Shown: positions 8,125 through 17,575 of the stretch, one piece after another
Layout: each line of letters opens with the position of its first letter
How positions within the stretch are numbered: the stretch's first letter is position 1
Assembly: GCA_002840985.1 (NCBI GenBank)
Contig: PHDM01000006.1
Coordinates: 1-50,157 of the forward strand
DNA from: Bacteroidetes bacterium HGW-Bacteroidetes-17
GTDB lineage: Bacteria > Bacteroidota > Bacteroidia > Bacteroidales > GCA-2711565
Length of the DNA: 50,157 bases
Direction: 5' to 3'
Translations under genes and position numbers: made by a program
Notes under the pieces: model-generated
Databases searched by the model: none
Seen by the model: only the letters and a program-made list of their open reading frames with translations
What the model was told of the DNA's origin: nothing

Positions 8125-9444
8125 ATGAGAAAATCAGGTTTAAAAAAAAATAGTTCTTCAAGAATATCAGACGAGGAAATTAGTTTGGTTTTTAAAAGGG
8201 CACTTACTCAGTTAAATGTAATTAATGAAAATGATACGGCTCTTATCTTTCACGATATTTCGTATCTGATAGAACGAATTAACGAAATAAAGTCACTTTT
8301 TCCTAAAAATGCTATCCACGCAATCGCTATAAAAGCAAATCCCTTACTTAAAGTTTTAAGGCAAATTGAAAAGCTTGACGTTGGTTTTGAAGCCGCTTCA
8401 TTGCCGGAGCTTTATTTTGCGGAGAAATCTGGTGTTTCACCTGATAAGATTATATTTGACTCCCCTGCTAAAACTGTTAATGAAATAGCTTACGCTCTTA
8501 ATCTTGGTTGTCATATAAATGCCGATTCATTGTATGAACTTGATCGGATCGCTAAAATAATTGGAGAGGAAAAACCTAAAAGTACCATTGGAATAAGAAT
8601 TAATCCTCAGGTAGGAACCGGAAATATTGCTTTGACAAGTGTGGCAGGAGAATACTCAAAGTTTGGAGTAGCCTTAAAAGAAAATCGAGCAGCATTAAAA
8701 GCTAAGTTTGAACAATATGAATGGCTGACCGGGGTTCATCTTCATATTGGTTCTCAAGGATGTTCGATTGAAATGTTAGTAAAGGGGGTAGAAAAGGTTT
8801 TGGATTTTACATACGAAGTCAATGAGAGTTTAAAAAACAATAATGCAGGTCGTCAAATTAACATATTTGATTTGGGTGGTGGTCTGCCTGTTTCTTATCA
8901 CCGTGATGAGGAAGCGGTTTTAATGTCAGATTATGTAAAAACTTTAAAACATCAATTTAAAGAGCTATTTACAGTTGATTTTAAATTAATAACGGAGTTC
9001 GGACGAACTATTCATGCCAATACAGGCTGGGTTGCATCAAAGGTTGAATATGTAAAGAGGGAACCCGATATAAATACAGCCATGATCCATGTTGGTGCAG
9101 ATTTGTTTTTGCGTAAATGTTATCGGCCCGATGATTGGCATCATGAAATTATTGTACTAGACAGTCATGGAAATATTAAAACCGGAATTGACAAAAACAA
9201 ATATATGATTGCGGGTCCTTTATGTTTTGCAGGAGATGTAATTGCAACTGAAATCATCTTACCACCGGTCGAACAAGGCGATTACATCATTATACAAGAC
9301 ACAGGTGCGTATACCCTGAGTATGTGGTCGAGATATAATAGTCGTCAAATTCCGAAAGTAATCGGTTATTTCAATGAAGGTAAAACATTTGAAATCCTTC
9401 GTGAACGGGAAAGCCTTGATACCCTGCTGGCATTTTGGAGTTAA
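8125..9444 (+). CDS. LysA/ODC-family (fold type III) PLP-dependent decarboxylase with atypical active site
   Basis: The 439-residue product shows the alanine-racemase-like barrel plus C-terminal beta domain of diaminopimelate/ornithine decarboxylases. The PLP lysine is K70 in AIKANP. HIGSQ is at 207-211, DLGGG at 249-253, EFGR at 291-294 and DTGAYT at 392-397. The cross-subunit motif reads CFAGD (367-371). Diaminopimelate decarboxylases normally have CE(S/T)xD here, so the catalytic Cys and Asp remain but the substrate-contacting Glu is Phe. This argues against a simple lysA call; an amino acid other than meso-DAP is likely. Neighbours give no pathway: a desaturase upstream and a convergent lipoprotein gene 29 bp downstream. 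Confidence 0.85.
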   Translation: MRKSGLKKNSSSRISDEEISLVFKRALTQLNVINENDTALIFHDISYLIERINEIKSLFPKNAIHAIAIKANPLLKVLRQIEKLDVGFEAASLPELYFAEKSGVSPDKIIFDSPAKTVNEIAYALNLGCHINADSLYELDRIAKIIGEEKPKSTIGIRINPQVGTGNIALTSVAGEYSKFGVALKENRAALKAKFEQYEWLTGVHLHIGSQGCSIEMLVKGVEKVLDFTYEVNESLKNNNAGRQINIFDLGGGLPVSYHRDEEAVLMSDYVKTLKHQFKELFTVDFKLITEFGRTIHANTGWVASKVEYVKREPDINTAMIHVGADLFLRKCYRPDDWHHEIIVLDSHGNIKTGIDKNKYMIAGPLCFAGDVIATEIILPPVEQGDYIIIQDTGAYTLSMWSRYNSRQIPKVIGYFNEGKTFEILRERESLDTLLAFWS

Positions 9445-9473
9445 TGAAGAATTAATAACTTTAAAGTCAGCTC

Positions 9474-10046
9474 TTATTTTAACAAATCCTTTAAGCCTGC
9501 TGTACTTATATTATATTTGTAAACTGTTGATGCATCGCTGTCTGCCATACTCAGATCTGCAATCACTTTTAGAGGAACTTCCTGGGCTAACAGTAATTTA
9601 AGCAGGACCTTATCCTTATCAATCATTCTATTATTGGTAAAATACTGTCTAACTTGTAAAACCTCTCCATTTTCAATTTTAACTTTTAAATTTACTGATT
9701 TGCCATTCGGTAATTCATCTTCCAGATCGCTATAATCATAGAAAATCGTATAAATTATTGAATCCTTGATTTGCATTTTTACGGTTATGTTTGAACCGGT
9801 TTCTAAAGAGTTCGTCATCGTACCCATGAATTGTACATTCAAAGTATATTTGCTTTCAATTTTATCTCCAAATTCATCCAGTGCATACACTTTTTTCCAA
9901 TCACTTTTTACTGTTTTGACTTCTTTTGCAATCGTATCTGTTTTTGGTTCTTCATTGGACTGAACTTTTTTATTGACACTACTGCCACAACTAATAATAA
10001 ATGATGCTAATCCGGCGAACAAGACTAGTTGTATGAACTTTTTCAT
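9474..10046 (-). CDS. Lipoprotein of unknown function
   Basis: The 190-residue product starts with a lipoprotein signal (MKKFIQLVLFAGLASFIISC, Cys20), so it should be lipid-anchored in the envelope. A Lys/Thr-rich linker follows, then a beta-strand-rich body (KYTLNVQFMGTMTNSLETGS, then ITVKMQIKDSIIYTIFYDYS) that resembles periplasmic beta-sandwich domains. I do not recognise the family. It is convergent with the PLP decarboxylase gene (29 bp) and has its own start region downstream of the operon at 10219-12659. Confidence 0.75.
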   Translation of the reverse strand: MKKFIQLVLFAGLASFIISCGSSVNKKVQSNEEPKTDTIAKEVKTVKSDWKKVYALDEFGDKIESKYTLNVQFMGTMTNSLETGSNITVKMQIKDSIIYTIFYDYSDLEDELPNGKSVNLKVKIENGEVLQVRQYFTNNRMIDKDKVLLKLLLAQEVPLKVIADLSMADSDASTVYKYNISTAGLKDLLK

Positions 10047-10218
10047 GACCTATGGTTTTGCAATTTGAAAATGAAGTTACAAATTATAATGAAATTCACC
10101 ACATAAATTCAACTTAGACAAGAACTTGAATTTAAGGTTATCAGGTTAGGCAAACTTCCATATAAAAAGAGGGAATACTTTTCCGGCATTAGATATATAT
10201 TGTGCTAAGCTAAACAAA

Positions 10219-11397
10219 CTACTTTCTGCTATAACTCAATTTATAAGCCTGCTTCCATGTGGCCCCTTTATCCTCCGAATTTTTAATTTCCATCATAAAT
10301 GCATCAGGAGTAATATCATAAATGCTTAGTTGCAGAAGAGCCGCATTCGATTCAGCATCATTATATTTTATACTGGTATTATCGGCTGTAAAAACACCAT
10401 CAATAAAAGCACCTTCATATAAATCAGTACTCGACGAAAACCCATTATAGATCGTGAGTCGGTATTTATTTCGCTCCTGATAAAAGCTATAGTTGATAAT
10501 CATTGCTTGAACGTAGTACTCGCTAACGCTAATGTTTTGTTGCAAATTATTTGTTGCAATAAATTGAGCATTTGATGATGTTTGATCAACCGTGCGCCAT
10601 GTATTATTTCTGCCCGGAATTTCAACCTTCACATTCCAGTTTCCGGCTAAAAATGCCAGTTTTTGCATTTCATTGCTTTTGGGCATTTCAAAAATACTTT
10701 CATTGACTAAAGCATTTAGCTTGATATTTTCGATGACCAAAATCCTGTCGCGTTGACCAAACATGCGCTCCACGAAAAATGGGATTGTTAAACCGTCTAC
10801 TTCCCTGAAATCATCGAAATAGGATTCTGCCGATACGCGCATCCCGAAATCAACCCAATCGGAAATTGATTTAACCTCAAGATAGGTTGTTTTATTCAGA
10901 TACCAGGTCTCTGATAATCCATTGGATTTAGTTAGTTTTAAAACATAGGTACCAACGCCATCAATATTCGCTTCACCGGCATATTCTACTTTCATTCCTT
11001 TTTCTTTGTATTTATAAAAAGGAGAAAAGAATTCAGCTTTTTGATGAAAAACATTGTCTTCAACTTTGTTCAATAATCGTGGAAAAGTGAAATCATGCCA
11101 TGGATCGATAGTCCAGCCTGATTTTCCATTGAAGGCTTCTTTGACTTTATGCTGCCCGATTTGCAAATCGCTGTAATAAGCTCCGGTATTTGTTTTTATT
11201 GCATACCATTCATTCTCTTCACTAAAAGCCGTAAAGCGTGCTGTTATTTCCATCGATTTAATCTTATCCCATTTTTCAGCACCTCCATGGGCTTGAATAT
11301 GTTTTGCAATAATATCGTCAACATTCTGGGCGTTTGCAGCTACTGAAATGCAGAAGGAAATAATGATCAGGATTGTGTAATGTTTAATGAACCTCAT
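10219..11397 (-). CDS. Secreted protein: LolA-like N-terminus fused to a DUF1579-like C-terminus
   Basis: The 392-residue product has a signal peptide ending near ANAQ (residue 24). Residues about 27-240 resemble LolA/outer-membrane lipoprotein-sorting folds: VDDIIAKHIQAHGGAEKW, then SGWTIDPW and a beta-rich body. From about residue 245 a second domain begins KLAFLAGNWNVKVE, the usual opening of DUF1579-type domains, and runs to the end. The fusion is seen directly; the assignments come from recalled family patterns. It starts 26 bp after the beta-propeller gene and is almost surely co-transcribed with it. A periplasmic role is likely, the function unknown. Confidence 0.7.
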   Translation of the reverse strand: MRFIKHYTILIIISFCISVAANAQNVDDIIAKHIQAHGGAEKWDKIKSMEITARFTAFSEENEWYAIKTNTGAYYSDLQIGQHKVKEAFNGKSGWTIDPWHDFTFPRLLNKVEDNVFHQKAEFFSPFYKYKEKGMKVEYAGEANIDGVGTYVLKLTKSNGLSETWYLNKTTYLEVKSISDWVDFGMRVSAESYFDDFREVDGLTIPFFVERMFGQRDRILVIENIKLNALVNESIFEMPKSNEMQKLAFLAGNWNVKVEIPGRNNTWRTVDQTSSNAQFIATNNLQQNISVSEYYVQAMIINYSFYQERNKYRLTIYNGFSSSTDLYEGAFIDGVFTADNTSIKYNDAESNAALLQLSIYDITPDAFMMEIKNSEDKGATWKQAYKLSYSRK

Positions 11398-11423
11398 TTT
11401 ATCTTGTTTTAGGTGTTGAAGAT

Positions 11424-12659
11424 TTAATTTAACTTAAAGCAGGCCATTTCGGTTTGATTCCTCAGATAAACTTTACCATCGGTGAATGAAGGTGCTGTCC
11501 ATGTGATGCTCCCACTGATTGCCTGAACCGAACCCAGTTCCTGATAAGCATCCGGACTTGCTTTGGCAATTGCCAATTTACCTTTATCCGATAAAATAAT
11601 TAATTTGCCATCAACTAAAATCAGGCTTCCTTTTCCGAAGCCCCTTTTCGACCATTTAACTTCTCCTGTTTCGGCAGAAATACAGCGCAATGCGGCAATA
11701 TGATACCCATAAATATAACCGTCATGATAAACACAGGTCATAAAGTCATTTTTCATTTCACTCCCTCTCAATACTTCAGTGACTTTATTGTTTTCAATCT
11801 GTAATATGACAAATCCACTTGAAATTTGAGAAAAAAACAGTTTGTTTGATCCTATCAAAACAGGCATCGCAATTGGAATCGAAAACGGCAATTGGTAGGT
11901 CCAAAGTGTATCACCTTGCAAATTGTAGGAGGATAAAGTTCTTCCATTCACAAAAACAAATTGACTTTGTCCTTCAATACTCATTAAAAGTGGTGAAGTA
12001 TAACCTGCCGGACCGGCACCATCGTCCCAAATAACATTACCATTACTTTTATCAAAAGTCATAAATGTTTTGCCACCAACTCCTCCAACTTCCATCATTA
12101 CATTATTCTCAACAAGAATTGGAGAGCATGCATAACCCCAACGCGGTCGGGTGCTACCAAATTCCTTAACAAAATCATGTTCCCAAATTAACTTGCCATC
12201 TCTTTTTGAACGAGCTGAAAACTTGCCCAATCCGCTAAAACAGTAAATAAATTCCTCATCTATAATTGGCGTTGATCTTGGACCATCGCCCCATCCGTCA
12301 ATTTCAATATAAATTGAATCAACTTGGGTTCTCCAAATTTCACTTCCGGTACTTTCTTTATAAGCAGCCAAATACTCGAATCCAGATGTACTGTCAATTT
12401 TTTCACTAAACATGGTATAAATGATCCCTTCTGAAATCACAAGTTCTGAAAACCCGGAACCTATCTTTTTCTTCCATAACATTTCAGGTTTTGAACTTAT
12501 CCAATCCTTTTCGGTTAACTTTTCGGTTGATGCCCCGGCTCGGTTTTCTCCCCTGTATTGTGTCCAGCCGAAGACTGCTTCAGCTTGTGAAAAGCTGTTG
12601 GTCATCATCCCAAATATGCATAAAACAGATAGGCAAAAACGTGTAGTAGTATTTCTCAT
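11424..12659 (-). CDS. Secreted PQQ-like beta-propeller protein
   Basis: The product is 411 residues from the ATG at 12659; a TTG at 12677 would add six residues ahead of the signal peptide and is not preferred. The signal peptide ends near SFSQ. The body has repeats typical of eight-bladed PQQ-like/BamB-like propellers: WTQYRGENRAG, WRTQVDS, LIWEHDF, GEVKWSKRGFG. No quinoprotein active-site residues or CxxCH are seen, so it is probably a structural or binding propeller and not a dehydrogenase. BamB itself is less likely because the protein lacks a lipobox. It heads a two-gene unit with the LolA-like/DUF1579-like gene. Confidence 0.8.
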   Translation of the reverse strand: MRNTTTRFCLSVLCIFGMMTNSFSQAEAVFGWTQYRGENRAGASTEKLTEKDWISSKPEMLWKKKIGSGFSELVISEGIIYTMFSEKIDSTSGFEYLAAYKESTGSEIWRTQVDSIYIEIDGWGDGPRSTPIIDEEFIYCFSGLGKFSARSKRDGKLIWEHDFVKEFGSTRPRWGYACSPILVENNVMMEVGGVGGKTFMTFDKSNGNVIWDDGAGPAGYTSPLLMSIEGQSQFVFVNGRTLSSYNLQGDTLWTYQLPFSIPIAMPVLIGSNKLFFSQISSGFVILQIENNKVTEVLRGSEMKNDFMTCVYHDGYIYGYHIAALRCISAETGEVKWSKRGFGKGSLILVDGKLIILSDKGKLAIAKASPDAYQELGSVQAISGSITWTAPSFTDGKVYLRNQTEMACFKLN

Positions 12660-13104
12660 AAGCGATATTGTTTTCAATTAGGTTAATAATGCTTCCTGGG
12701 CGACAAGTATTATCAGATGAATAATTTAAGGCCCAATTAAGTTTGTGTAAATTTGCGGATAAGTTCTAAGAATTGGAAATCATATTGCATTAATTTTTAA
12801 ACAGATTTATAAAATTAGTAATGAATTGTTATGTAATAAGTCCTTAATTATATGGAATATCGATATAATTAATAATTTGCTTAATTCCTGTACATCAAAT
12901 TAGGAGTGCTAAATTTCAAACTATAACAATAGATAAAAGTGACCTCTCTTCCACTTTATAGCGTTTTAAATAGACAAAAATCCCTTAACTTTTAAACTTT
13001 TGAACCCTTGAACCCTTGAACAGATTATATCGTGTATATGCTTAATATTAAAACTACATATATCCAAACAATTAAGCTACCTTTGCCCCCACTTAAAAAA
13101 ATAC
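12660..13104. other. Divergent intergenic region with an 8-bp tandem repeat
   Basis: The 445-bp gap separates the leftward propeller gene from the rightward helicase. It is AT-rich; apart from the tandem repeat at 12987-13021 I see no gene or confident promoter. Confidence 0.6.
12987..13021. repeat. 8-bp tandem repeat, four and a third units
   Basis: Units read AACTTTTA, AACTTTTG, AACCCTTG, AACCCTTG, then AAC. Related units (AACACTTG AACTTTTA) occur at 47648-47663 in another gap. Confidence 0.85.
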
Positions 13105-14415
13105 ATGACATTTAAAGAATTAGAATTAATTGAACCTATACTTCAAGCCCTCAGCTCTGAAGGATACACACAACCAACCCCCATACAAGAACAATCAATC
13201 CCAATACTGCTAAGCGGAAAAGATTTATTGGGTTGCGCTCAAACAGGCACAGGAAAAACCGCAGCTTTCGCAACTCCAATATTACAACACCTTTATCTTG
13301 ATAAACAGCCAAATAATGGCCAACGCAAAATAAAAGCATTAGTTATTACACCAACCCGCGAATTAGCCATTCAAATAGCTGACAGTTTCACTACTTACGG
13401 GAAGTTTACAGGAATCAAAAACACCGTTATTTTCGGAGGTGTAAAACAGGGAGCGCAAACAACTGCACTCCGCCAAGGCGTTGATGTACTTGTTGCCACT
13501 CCCGGAAGACTTCTCGACTTGATGAACCAGGGATTTATCAACCTAAAAGACATTAAATATTTTGTTTTGGACGAGGCAGATCACATGCTCGACATGGGTT
13601 TCATCCACGATATTAAAAAAATTATTGCCAAATTACCGGAAAAAAGACAATCCCTTTTCTTTTCGGCCACCATGCCACCCGACATCGTGGCTTTATCAAG
13701 AAAGATTCTTGGAAATCCGGAAAAAGTGAGTGTAACACCCGAACAAGCGACTGCTGAAAAAGTAGTTCAGGCGGTATACTTTACTGGTAAAAAAGGCAAA
13801 CCAAAATTATTGGTTCACTTACTTCAAACAGAAAAAATAGGTTCGGTTTTGGTTTTTTCGAGAACAAAGCACGGTGCAAATAAAATTGTAAAAGAACTTA
13901 TTAAAGCTGACATCAACGCCGAAGCCATACACGGAAATAAATCGCAAACCGCGCGACAACTGGCATTAAGTAATTTCAAGGCAGGAATCACTAAGGTACT
14001 TGTTGCAACCGATATTGCTGCCAGAGGCATCGATATTGATGATATGTCGCATGTGATTAACTACGATTTACCAAATATTCCGGAAACCTACGTTCACCGA
14101 ATTGGCCGAACTGGTCGGGCCGGAGCCAGCGGAATCGCGTTGTCTTTTTGTGATATGGAAGAGCGGGTATTCTTGCGCGATATTCAAAAATTAACCGGAC
14201 AAAATATTCCGGTTGTAAAAAATCATCCTTTTCCTGATGATGGCACGGATGAACCAAGTCCAAAGCAGGGAAGGCAGCAAAGACCCAGACAACAATCGAG
14301 ACCTGCAGCACCGACTGTTAAAAGCAGAGGTAGCCGACAACAATCGTGGGCAGTAAATCCAAATAATAGGAGTGGTCAACAGCGTCGGCGACTAAATACG
14401 CGAAAAGAGAATTAA
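13105..14415 (+). CDS. DEAD-box RNA helicase (RhlE-like)
   Basis: The 436-residue product has the complete helicase core: a Q motif around 22-29 (TQPTPIQ), motif I AQTGTGKT (45-52), PTRELAIQ (83-90), TPGR (132-135), DEAD (156-159), SAT (187-189), and in the second lobe [10 protein letters not shown] and [10 protein letters not shown]. The C-terminal ~70 residues are a disordered basic tail rich in Arg, Gln and Pro, as in RhlE-type helicases, which bind RNA non-specifically in the cytoplasm. Bacteroidota carry several such paralogs and neighbours do not reveal which RNA process this one serves; cold response or ribosome assembly is likely. Confidence 0.95.
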   Translation: MTFKELELIEPILQALSSEGYTQPTPIQEQSIPILLSGKDLLGCAQTGTGKTAAFATPILQHLYLDKQPNNGQRKIKALVITPTRELAIQIADSFTTYGKFTGIKNTVIFGGVKQGAQTTALRQGVDVLVATPGRLLDLMNQGFINLKDIKYFVLDEADHMLDMGFIHDIKKIIAKLPEKRQSLFFSATMPPDIVALSRKILGNPEKVSVTPEQATAEKVVQAVYFTGKKGKPKLLVHLLQTEKIGSVLVFSRTKHGANKIVKELIKADINAEAIHGNKSQTARQLALSNFKAGITKVLVATDIAARGIDIDDMSHVINYDLPNIPETYVHRIGRTGRAGASGIALSFCDMEERVFLRDIQKLTGQNIPVVKNHPFPDDGTDEPSPKQGRQQRPRQQSRPAAPTVKSRGSRQQSWAVNPNNRSGQQRRRLNTRKEN

Positions 14416-14504
14416 AAATTATAGTTTCTGTGTACAAGCTCGAACTCCTGCATAGTACCATTGTTAATAGTTTTTCGGAGGATCAATTGAAGCAGACAAT
14501 ATCG

Positions 14505-15446
14505 CTAATGATATTGCCGGATAAAATTCACAAACTGAACTCTGCTTCTAAGACCCACTTTCTTGTATATATTACTAACGTAATTCTTAGTGGTTTGCAA
14601 TGAAATAAATAATTTTTCCGAAATTTCCTGATTGCTTTTTCCTTCCAATAAAAGAAATATTAGTTCCTTTTCTCTGGATGTAAAATGATAGGTTGTAAAT
14701 ACTTCTTCCAAATCCATGTTTTTATTAATTACAGGGATGATTTTAAAATCTTCTCTCCAGACATATAAATATATCGAGGGAATGAAAAGAGCGAGATAAT
14801 ATGATAAGATGATTACGTGTCGCCAAACTCCAATACTAACAGGAATGATTGATAGAAAATTCCAGAGAAAGAACCCGGAGAAAGTGATGATAATGAATTT
14901 CCCTATGACCAATTCATTTTTTTTCAATCTTATTGATTTATAATAGGCAAAAAGGAGGAATGACAAAATAATGGCAGGAATAATATAGGTGTACATTTTT
15001 ATCATAAAGTACCCTATGAAACTTTCGGTTTTTTCTAAACGGAAATAAAACCCCAAATATGAAAGTACTGTGATAATAAATAGCAACAAAATAAAAACCA
15101 AGTAATACACCTTTTTAAAGTGGAGTTTTAACATCCCATTTATCGTTCGGATTAAAAAATAGACCGAAAAGAGCGCAGCTGGGAGGCCAATCAAATCCCA
15201 AAAAATATGATAAATAAGATCGGCGGTAGTAGAAGAAATGCCGGGAACGAGAAGCAAAACCCAATTAAAGATGATCCAATCACAAAAACCAGAGGTTACA
15301 GCACACACCAGAAATAAAAAAAAGTAGTTTAAATAAGAAGCATTGTTTCTTCTGCTTAACCAAAAAATAATACCAAGCGAAAATCCACCAAGAATGAGCG
15401 AAATCAAGTTGATTAACGAAATAATTAAATTTGTTGGTTCTACCAT
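14505..15446 (-). CDS. Membrane-embedded LuxR-type transcription regulator
   Basis: The 313-residue product has about seven hydrophobic segments (roughly 8-30, 40-66, 78-103, 113-135, 145-167, 180-200, 207-228) and a C-terminal LuxR/GerE helix-turn-helix from about residue 250: FTSREKELIFLLLEGKSNQE followed by ISEKLFISLQTTKNYVSNI. The membrane part probably senses a signal and the cytoplasmic HTH binds DNA while the protein stays anchored. The divergent gene at 15611 and the inverted repeat at 15474-15508 between them make that gene the obvious candidate target. No receiver domain is present, so phosphorylation control is unlikely. Confidence 0.85.
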   Translation of the reverse strand: MVEPTNLIISLINLISLILGGFSLGIIFWLSRRNNASYLNYFFLFLVCAVTSGFCDWIIFNWVLLLVPGISSTTADLIYHIFWDLIGLPAALFSVYFLIRTINGMLKLHFKKVYYLVFILLLFIITVLSYLGFYFRLEKTESFIGYFMIKMYTYIIPAIILSFLLFAYYKSIRLKKNELVIGKFIIITFSGFFLWNFLSIIPVSIGVWRHVIILSYYLALFIPSIYLYVWREDFKIIPVINKNMDLEEVFTTYHFTSREKELIFLLLEGKSNQEISEKLFISLQTTKNYVSNIYKKVGLRSRVQFVNFIRQYH

Positions 15447-15473
15447 AATGACTGGCCAGTAATTATTTATGTT

Positions 15474-15508
15474 ACTAAAGTACGTTTTTGCATAAAAGGT
15501 ACTTTAGT
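15474..15508. promoter_or_regulatory. Perfect inverted repeat, candidate operator of the LuxR-type regulator
   Basis: ACTAAAGTAC at 15474-15483 and GTACTTTAGT at 15499-15508 are exact reverse complements separated by 15 bp. They lie 28 bp from the regulator start codon and just upstream of a likely -33 element for the divergent gene, the place expected for an activator site. Confidence 0.55.
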
Positions 15509-15512
15509 CATC

Positions 15513-15543
15513 TTGTAAAAGTTTAAGGTATTCGATAATATTG
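15513..15543 (+). promoter_or_regulatory. Candidate promoter of the LolA-like gene
   Basis: TTG at 15513-15515 and TAATATTG at 15536-15543 (one mismatch to TAnnTTTG) are separated by 20 bp, close to the Bacteroidota spacing. Transcription would begin near 15550, giving a leader of about 60 nt. Confidence 0.4.
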
Positions 15544-15610
15544 CTCCATTCAAAATTGATCCTACGTTTTATTAAGTATCTATTAAATAAATTAACCTAA
15601 AATCATAATA

Positions 15611-16354
15611 ATGAAACGATCAAAGATAATAAGAATAATATTTCAATTGTTAGTGCTAATGAGTATTACCCTAAGTGTAGAAAGTCAAAATGAAAACATT
15701 GAAATCACCAAGGCTGAAATTATTAAAAATGCATGGAGAGCCATGTTTGGCAAGCTGAAACCTGACGAAATTAAATCTGTTTACGTTGAAAGCTATTTCC
15801 ATGGAAGTAAGGTTCCCAACAAAGTGACTGTAAAGCGACCCAATTTTTTCAGAAATGAAATAAGTGGTGGTGGAGTGCTTGTTTTCGATGGCAAACAAGC
15901 TGCTTGGGCCCGACAAACAAATGATAAAGATGGAAATCCGCGGTTTCCTGAAATGATTGATTCCGCATCCTGGAGGCATTTTGAAATTGATATTGCACTC
16001 ATATTCCCTGCTTTTTTTGAATATCCGTGTGAATTGAGAGGGCTTAAAAGTTTTGAAGAAATTAATGCTTATGAACTTTTTGTTGAACTACCACTGGGTG
16101 GAAATGTCAGCTATTTTGTCGATGATAAATCTTTTTTGGTGACAAGAAGGCTTGTTAGTTGGAGTGGGGATCCAAAGGAAGAATTATGGGAGAACTTTAT
16201 CACAACCTATTTAGATTATAAAGGCATTTTATTCCCTGATGGTTATAGTTTTGAGGGACGTGAGGGTATTGATAAAGGATTATTTAAAAATGTAAAATTC
16301 AATGTTAATCCAAAGGATGAACTATTTGAAATTCCGAAGGAATTAAAAAAATAA
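15611..16354 (+). CDS. Secreted LolA-like protein
   Basis: The 247-residue product begins with a basic, hydrophobic signal sequence (MKRSKIIRIIFQLLVLMSIT) cleaved near VESQ. The mature part has an antiparallel beta pattern (VYVESYFHGSKVPNKVTVKR, GGGVLVFDGKQAAWAR, PDGYSFEGREG) like the outer-membrane lipoprotein-sorting/LolA fold, which binds lipids or hydrophobic ligands in the periplasm. It is a distant match to the N-terminal half of the protein at 10219. It is divergent from the membrane LuxR regulator, and I infer that this regulator controls it. Confidence 0.65.
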   Translation: MKRSKIIRIIFQLLVLMSITLSVESQNENIEITKAEIIKNAWRAMFGKLKPDEIKSVYVESYFHGSKVPNKVTVKRPNFFRNEISGGGVLVFDGKQAAWARQTNDKDGNPRFPEMIDSASWRHFEIDIALIFPAFFEYPCELRGLKSFEEINAYELFVELPLGGNVSYFVDDKSFLVTRRLVSWSGDPKEELWENFITTYLDYKGILFPDGYSFEGREGIDKGLFKNVKFNVNPKDELFEIPKELKK

Positions 16355-16490
16355 ATACCGATTACTTCTTAAAGAAGCTTCTTTGTAACCTTTACCAAAG
16401 AAAACTTATCATTATATTTGTTAATCAATGCATGAACTCTTTTATGGGTTCATGTATTATTTATTTTTCATTAATCCAAAAAATATTCCC

Positions 16491-17567
16491 ATGTCAGAAA
16501 GAATGATTAAACAATTTATGGAAATGGTACAAATTGATAGCGAATCGAGCAATGAGGCCAATTTCATCAATTATCTTGAAAAAGAATACAAAAAATTAGG
16601 TGCAGAAACCATGCAGGATAGTTATGGCAATCTGATCGCGAAATTACCAGCCAAGGGCTGCGAAGGCAAAGATCCTATTTTATTGTCGTGTCATGCAGAT
16701 ACTGTAAAGCCGGGTATTGGGATTCAGCCAGTATTAGCAGATGGTATCATCAGATCGAAAGGGGATACCATTTTAGGAGCTGACGATAAAGCGGGTATCG
16801 CCGAAATGCTAGAAGCACTGAGAATTGCAGAGGTCTGCCCACCTATTGAGGTAGCCATTTCCCGTGAGGAAGAAATTGGTTTATTCGGGGTTAAAAATCT
16901 CGACTATTCAAAAATTACTGCAAAGAGAGGGTTCTTACTTGATAATGATACCCTGGATACCATTATCATTGGAGGTCCATCATACTTTACATTCGATGTT
17001 ACCGTTAAAGGGAAATCGGCCCATGCAGGCATGGAACCCGAAAAAGGCATTAATGCCATTGTTGCTGCGTCAAGGGCCATTGTTGCGTTAAAGGTTGGAA
17101 GAATTGACCATGAAACAACAGCCAATGTCGGGATTATTGAAGGTGGGATTGTTCGTAACGGAGTCCCGGACAAAGTTGTTTTTAAAGCCGAATGCCGAAG
17201 TTTGAATCACGAAAAAGCACAAAAGCTAGCCGATGAAATGTCCGCAATCATAAAACGGGAAGTCGAAGCCGCCGGTGCTCAAATTGAAATCGTTGAAAAT
17301 AATTTATGCAAAGCGGTTGATATTCCTGAAAACTCATTTACAGTCGACCTTTCTAAAAAAGCACTTAAAACCGTGGGTATTGATGCAAAAGCAACATTCA
17401 TGACCGGATTTACGGATGCATCAATCTATAATAATCATGGAATAGAGATGGCTGTAGTTGGTATTGGTGCCAGAAATGAACATGCGCTGGATGAGCACAT
17501 TTATGTTGCGGATATGGAAAAAGCACTTAAAATGATTGTTGAATTGCTACGATTATCAGCCCAATAA
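16491..17567 (+). CDS. M20-family metallopeptidase, peptidase T-like
   Basis: The ATG at 16491 gives a 358-residue protein; an ATG at 16428 would add 21 hydrophobic residues unlike the family and is not preferred. Metal and catalytic motifs of M20 peptidases are present: SCHADTV (H68, D70), GADDKAG (metal-bridging Asp near 98-99), SREEEIGLFG (catalytic and metal Glu near 126-127) and NEHALDE near the end. The dimerisation lid spans about 180-290. Peptidase T-like enzymes release N-terminal residues from short peptides in the cytoplasm. The next gene, a lipoprotein, starts 8 bp downstream. Confidence 0.9.
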   Translation: MSERMIKQFMEMVQIDSESSNEANFINYLEKEYKKLGAETMQDSYGNLIAKLPAKGCEGKDPILLSCHADTVKPGIGIQPVLADGIIRSKGDTILGADDKAGIAEMLEALRIAEVCPPIEVAISREEEIGLFGVKNLDYSKITAKRGFLLDNDTLDTIIIGGPSYFTFDVTVKGKSAHAGMEPEKGINAIVAASRAIVALKVGRIDHETTANVGIIEGGIVRNGVPDKVVFKAECRSLNHEKAQKLADEMSAIIKREVEAAGAQIEIVENNLCKAVDIPENSFTVDLSKKALKTVGIDAKATFMTGFTDASIYNNHGIEMAVVGIGARNEHALDEHIYVADMEKALKMIVELLRLSAQ

Positions 17568-17575
17568 AGAAACTT

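Noticed and set aside
8125-9444. Direct call as lysA (diaminopimelate decarboxylase)
   Set aside because: The CExxD motif is changed to CFAGD, so substrate identity is not supported.
11424-12659. Call as BamB
   Set aside because: There is a propeller but no lipobox and no BamB-type neighbours, so only the fold is supported.
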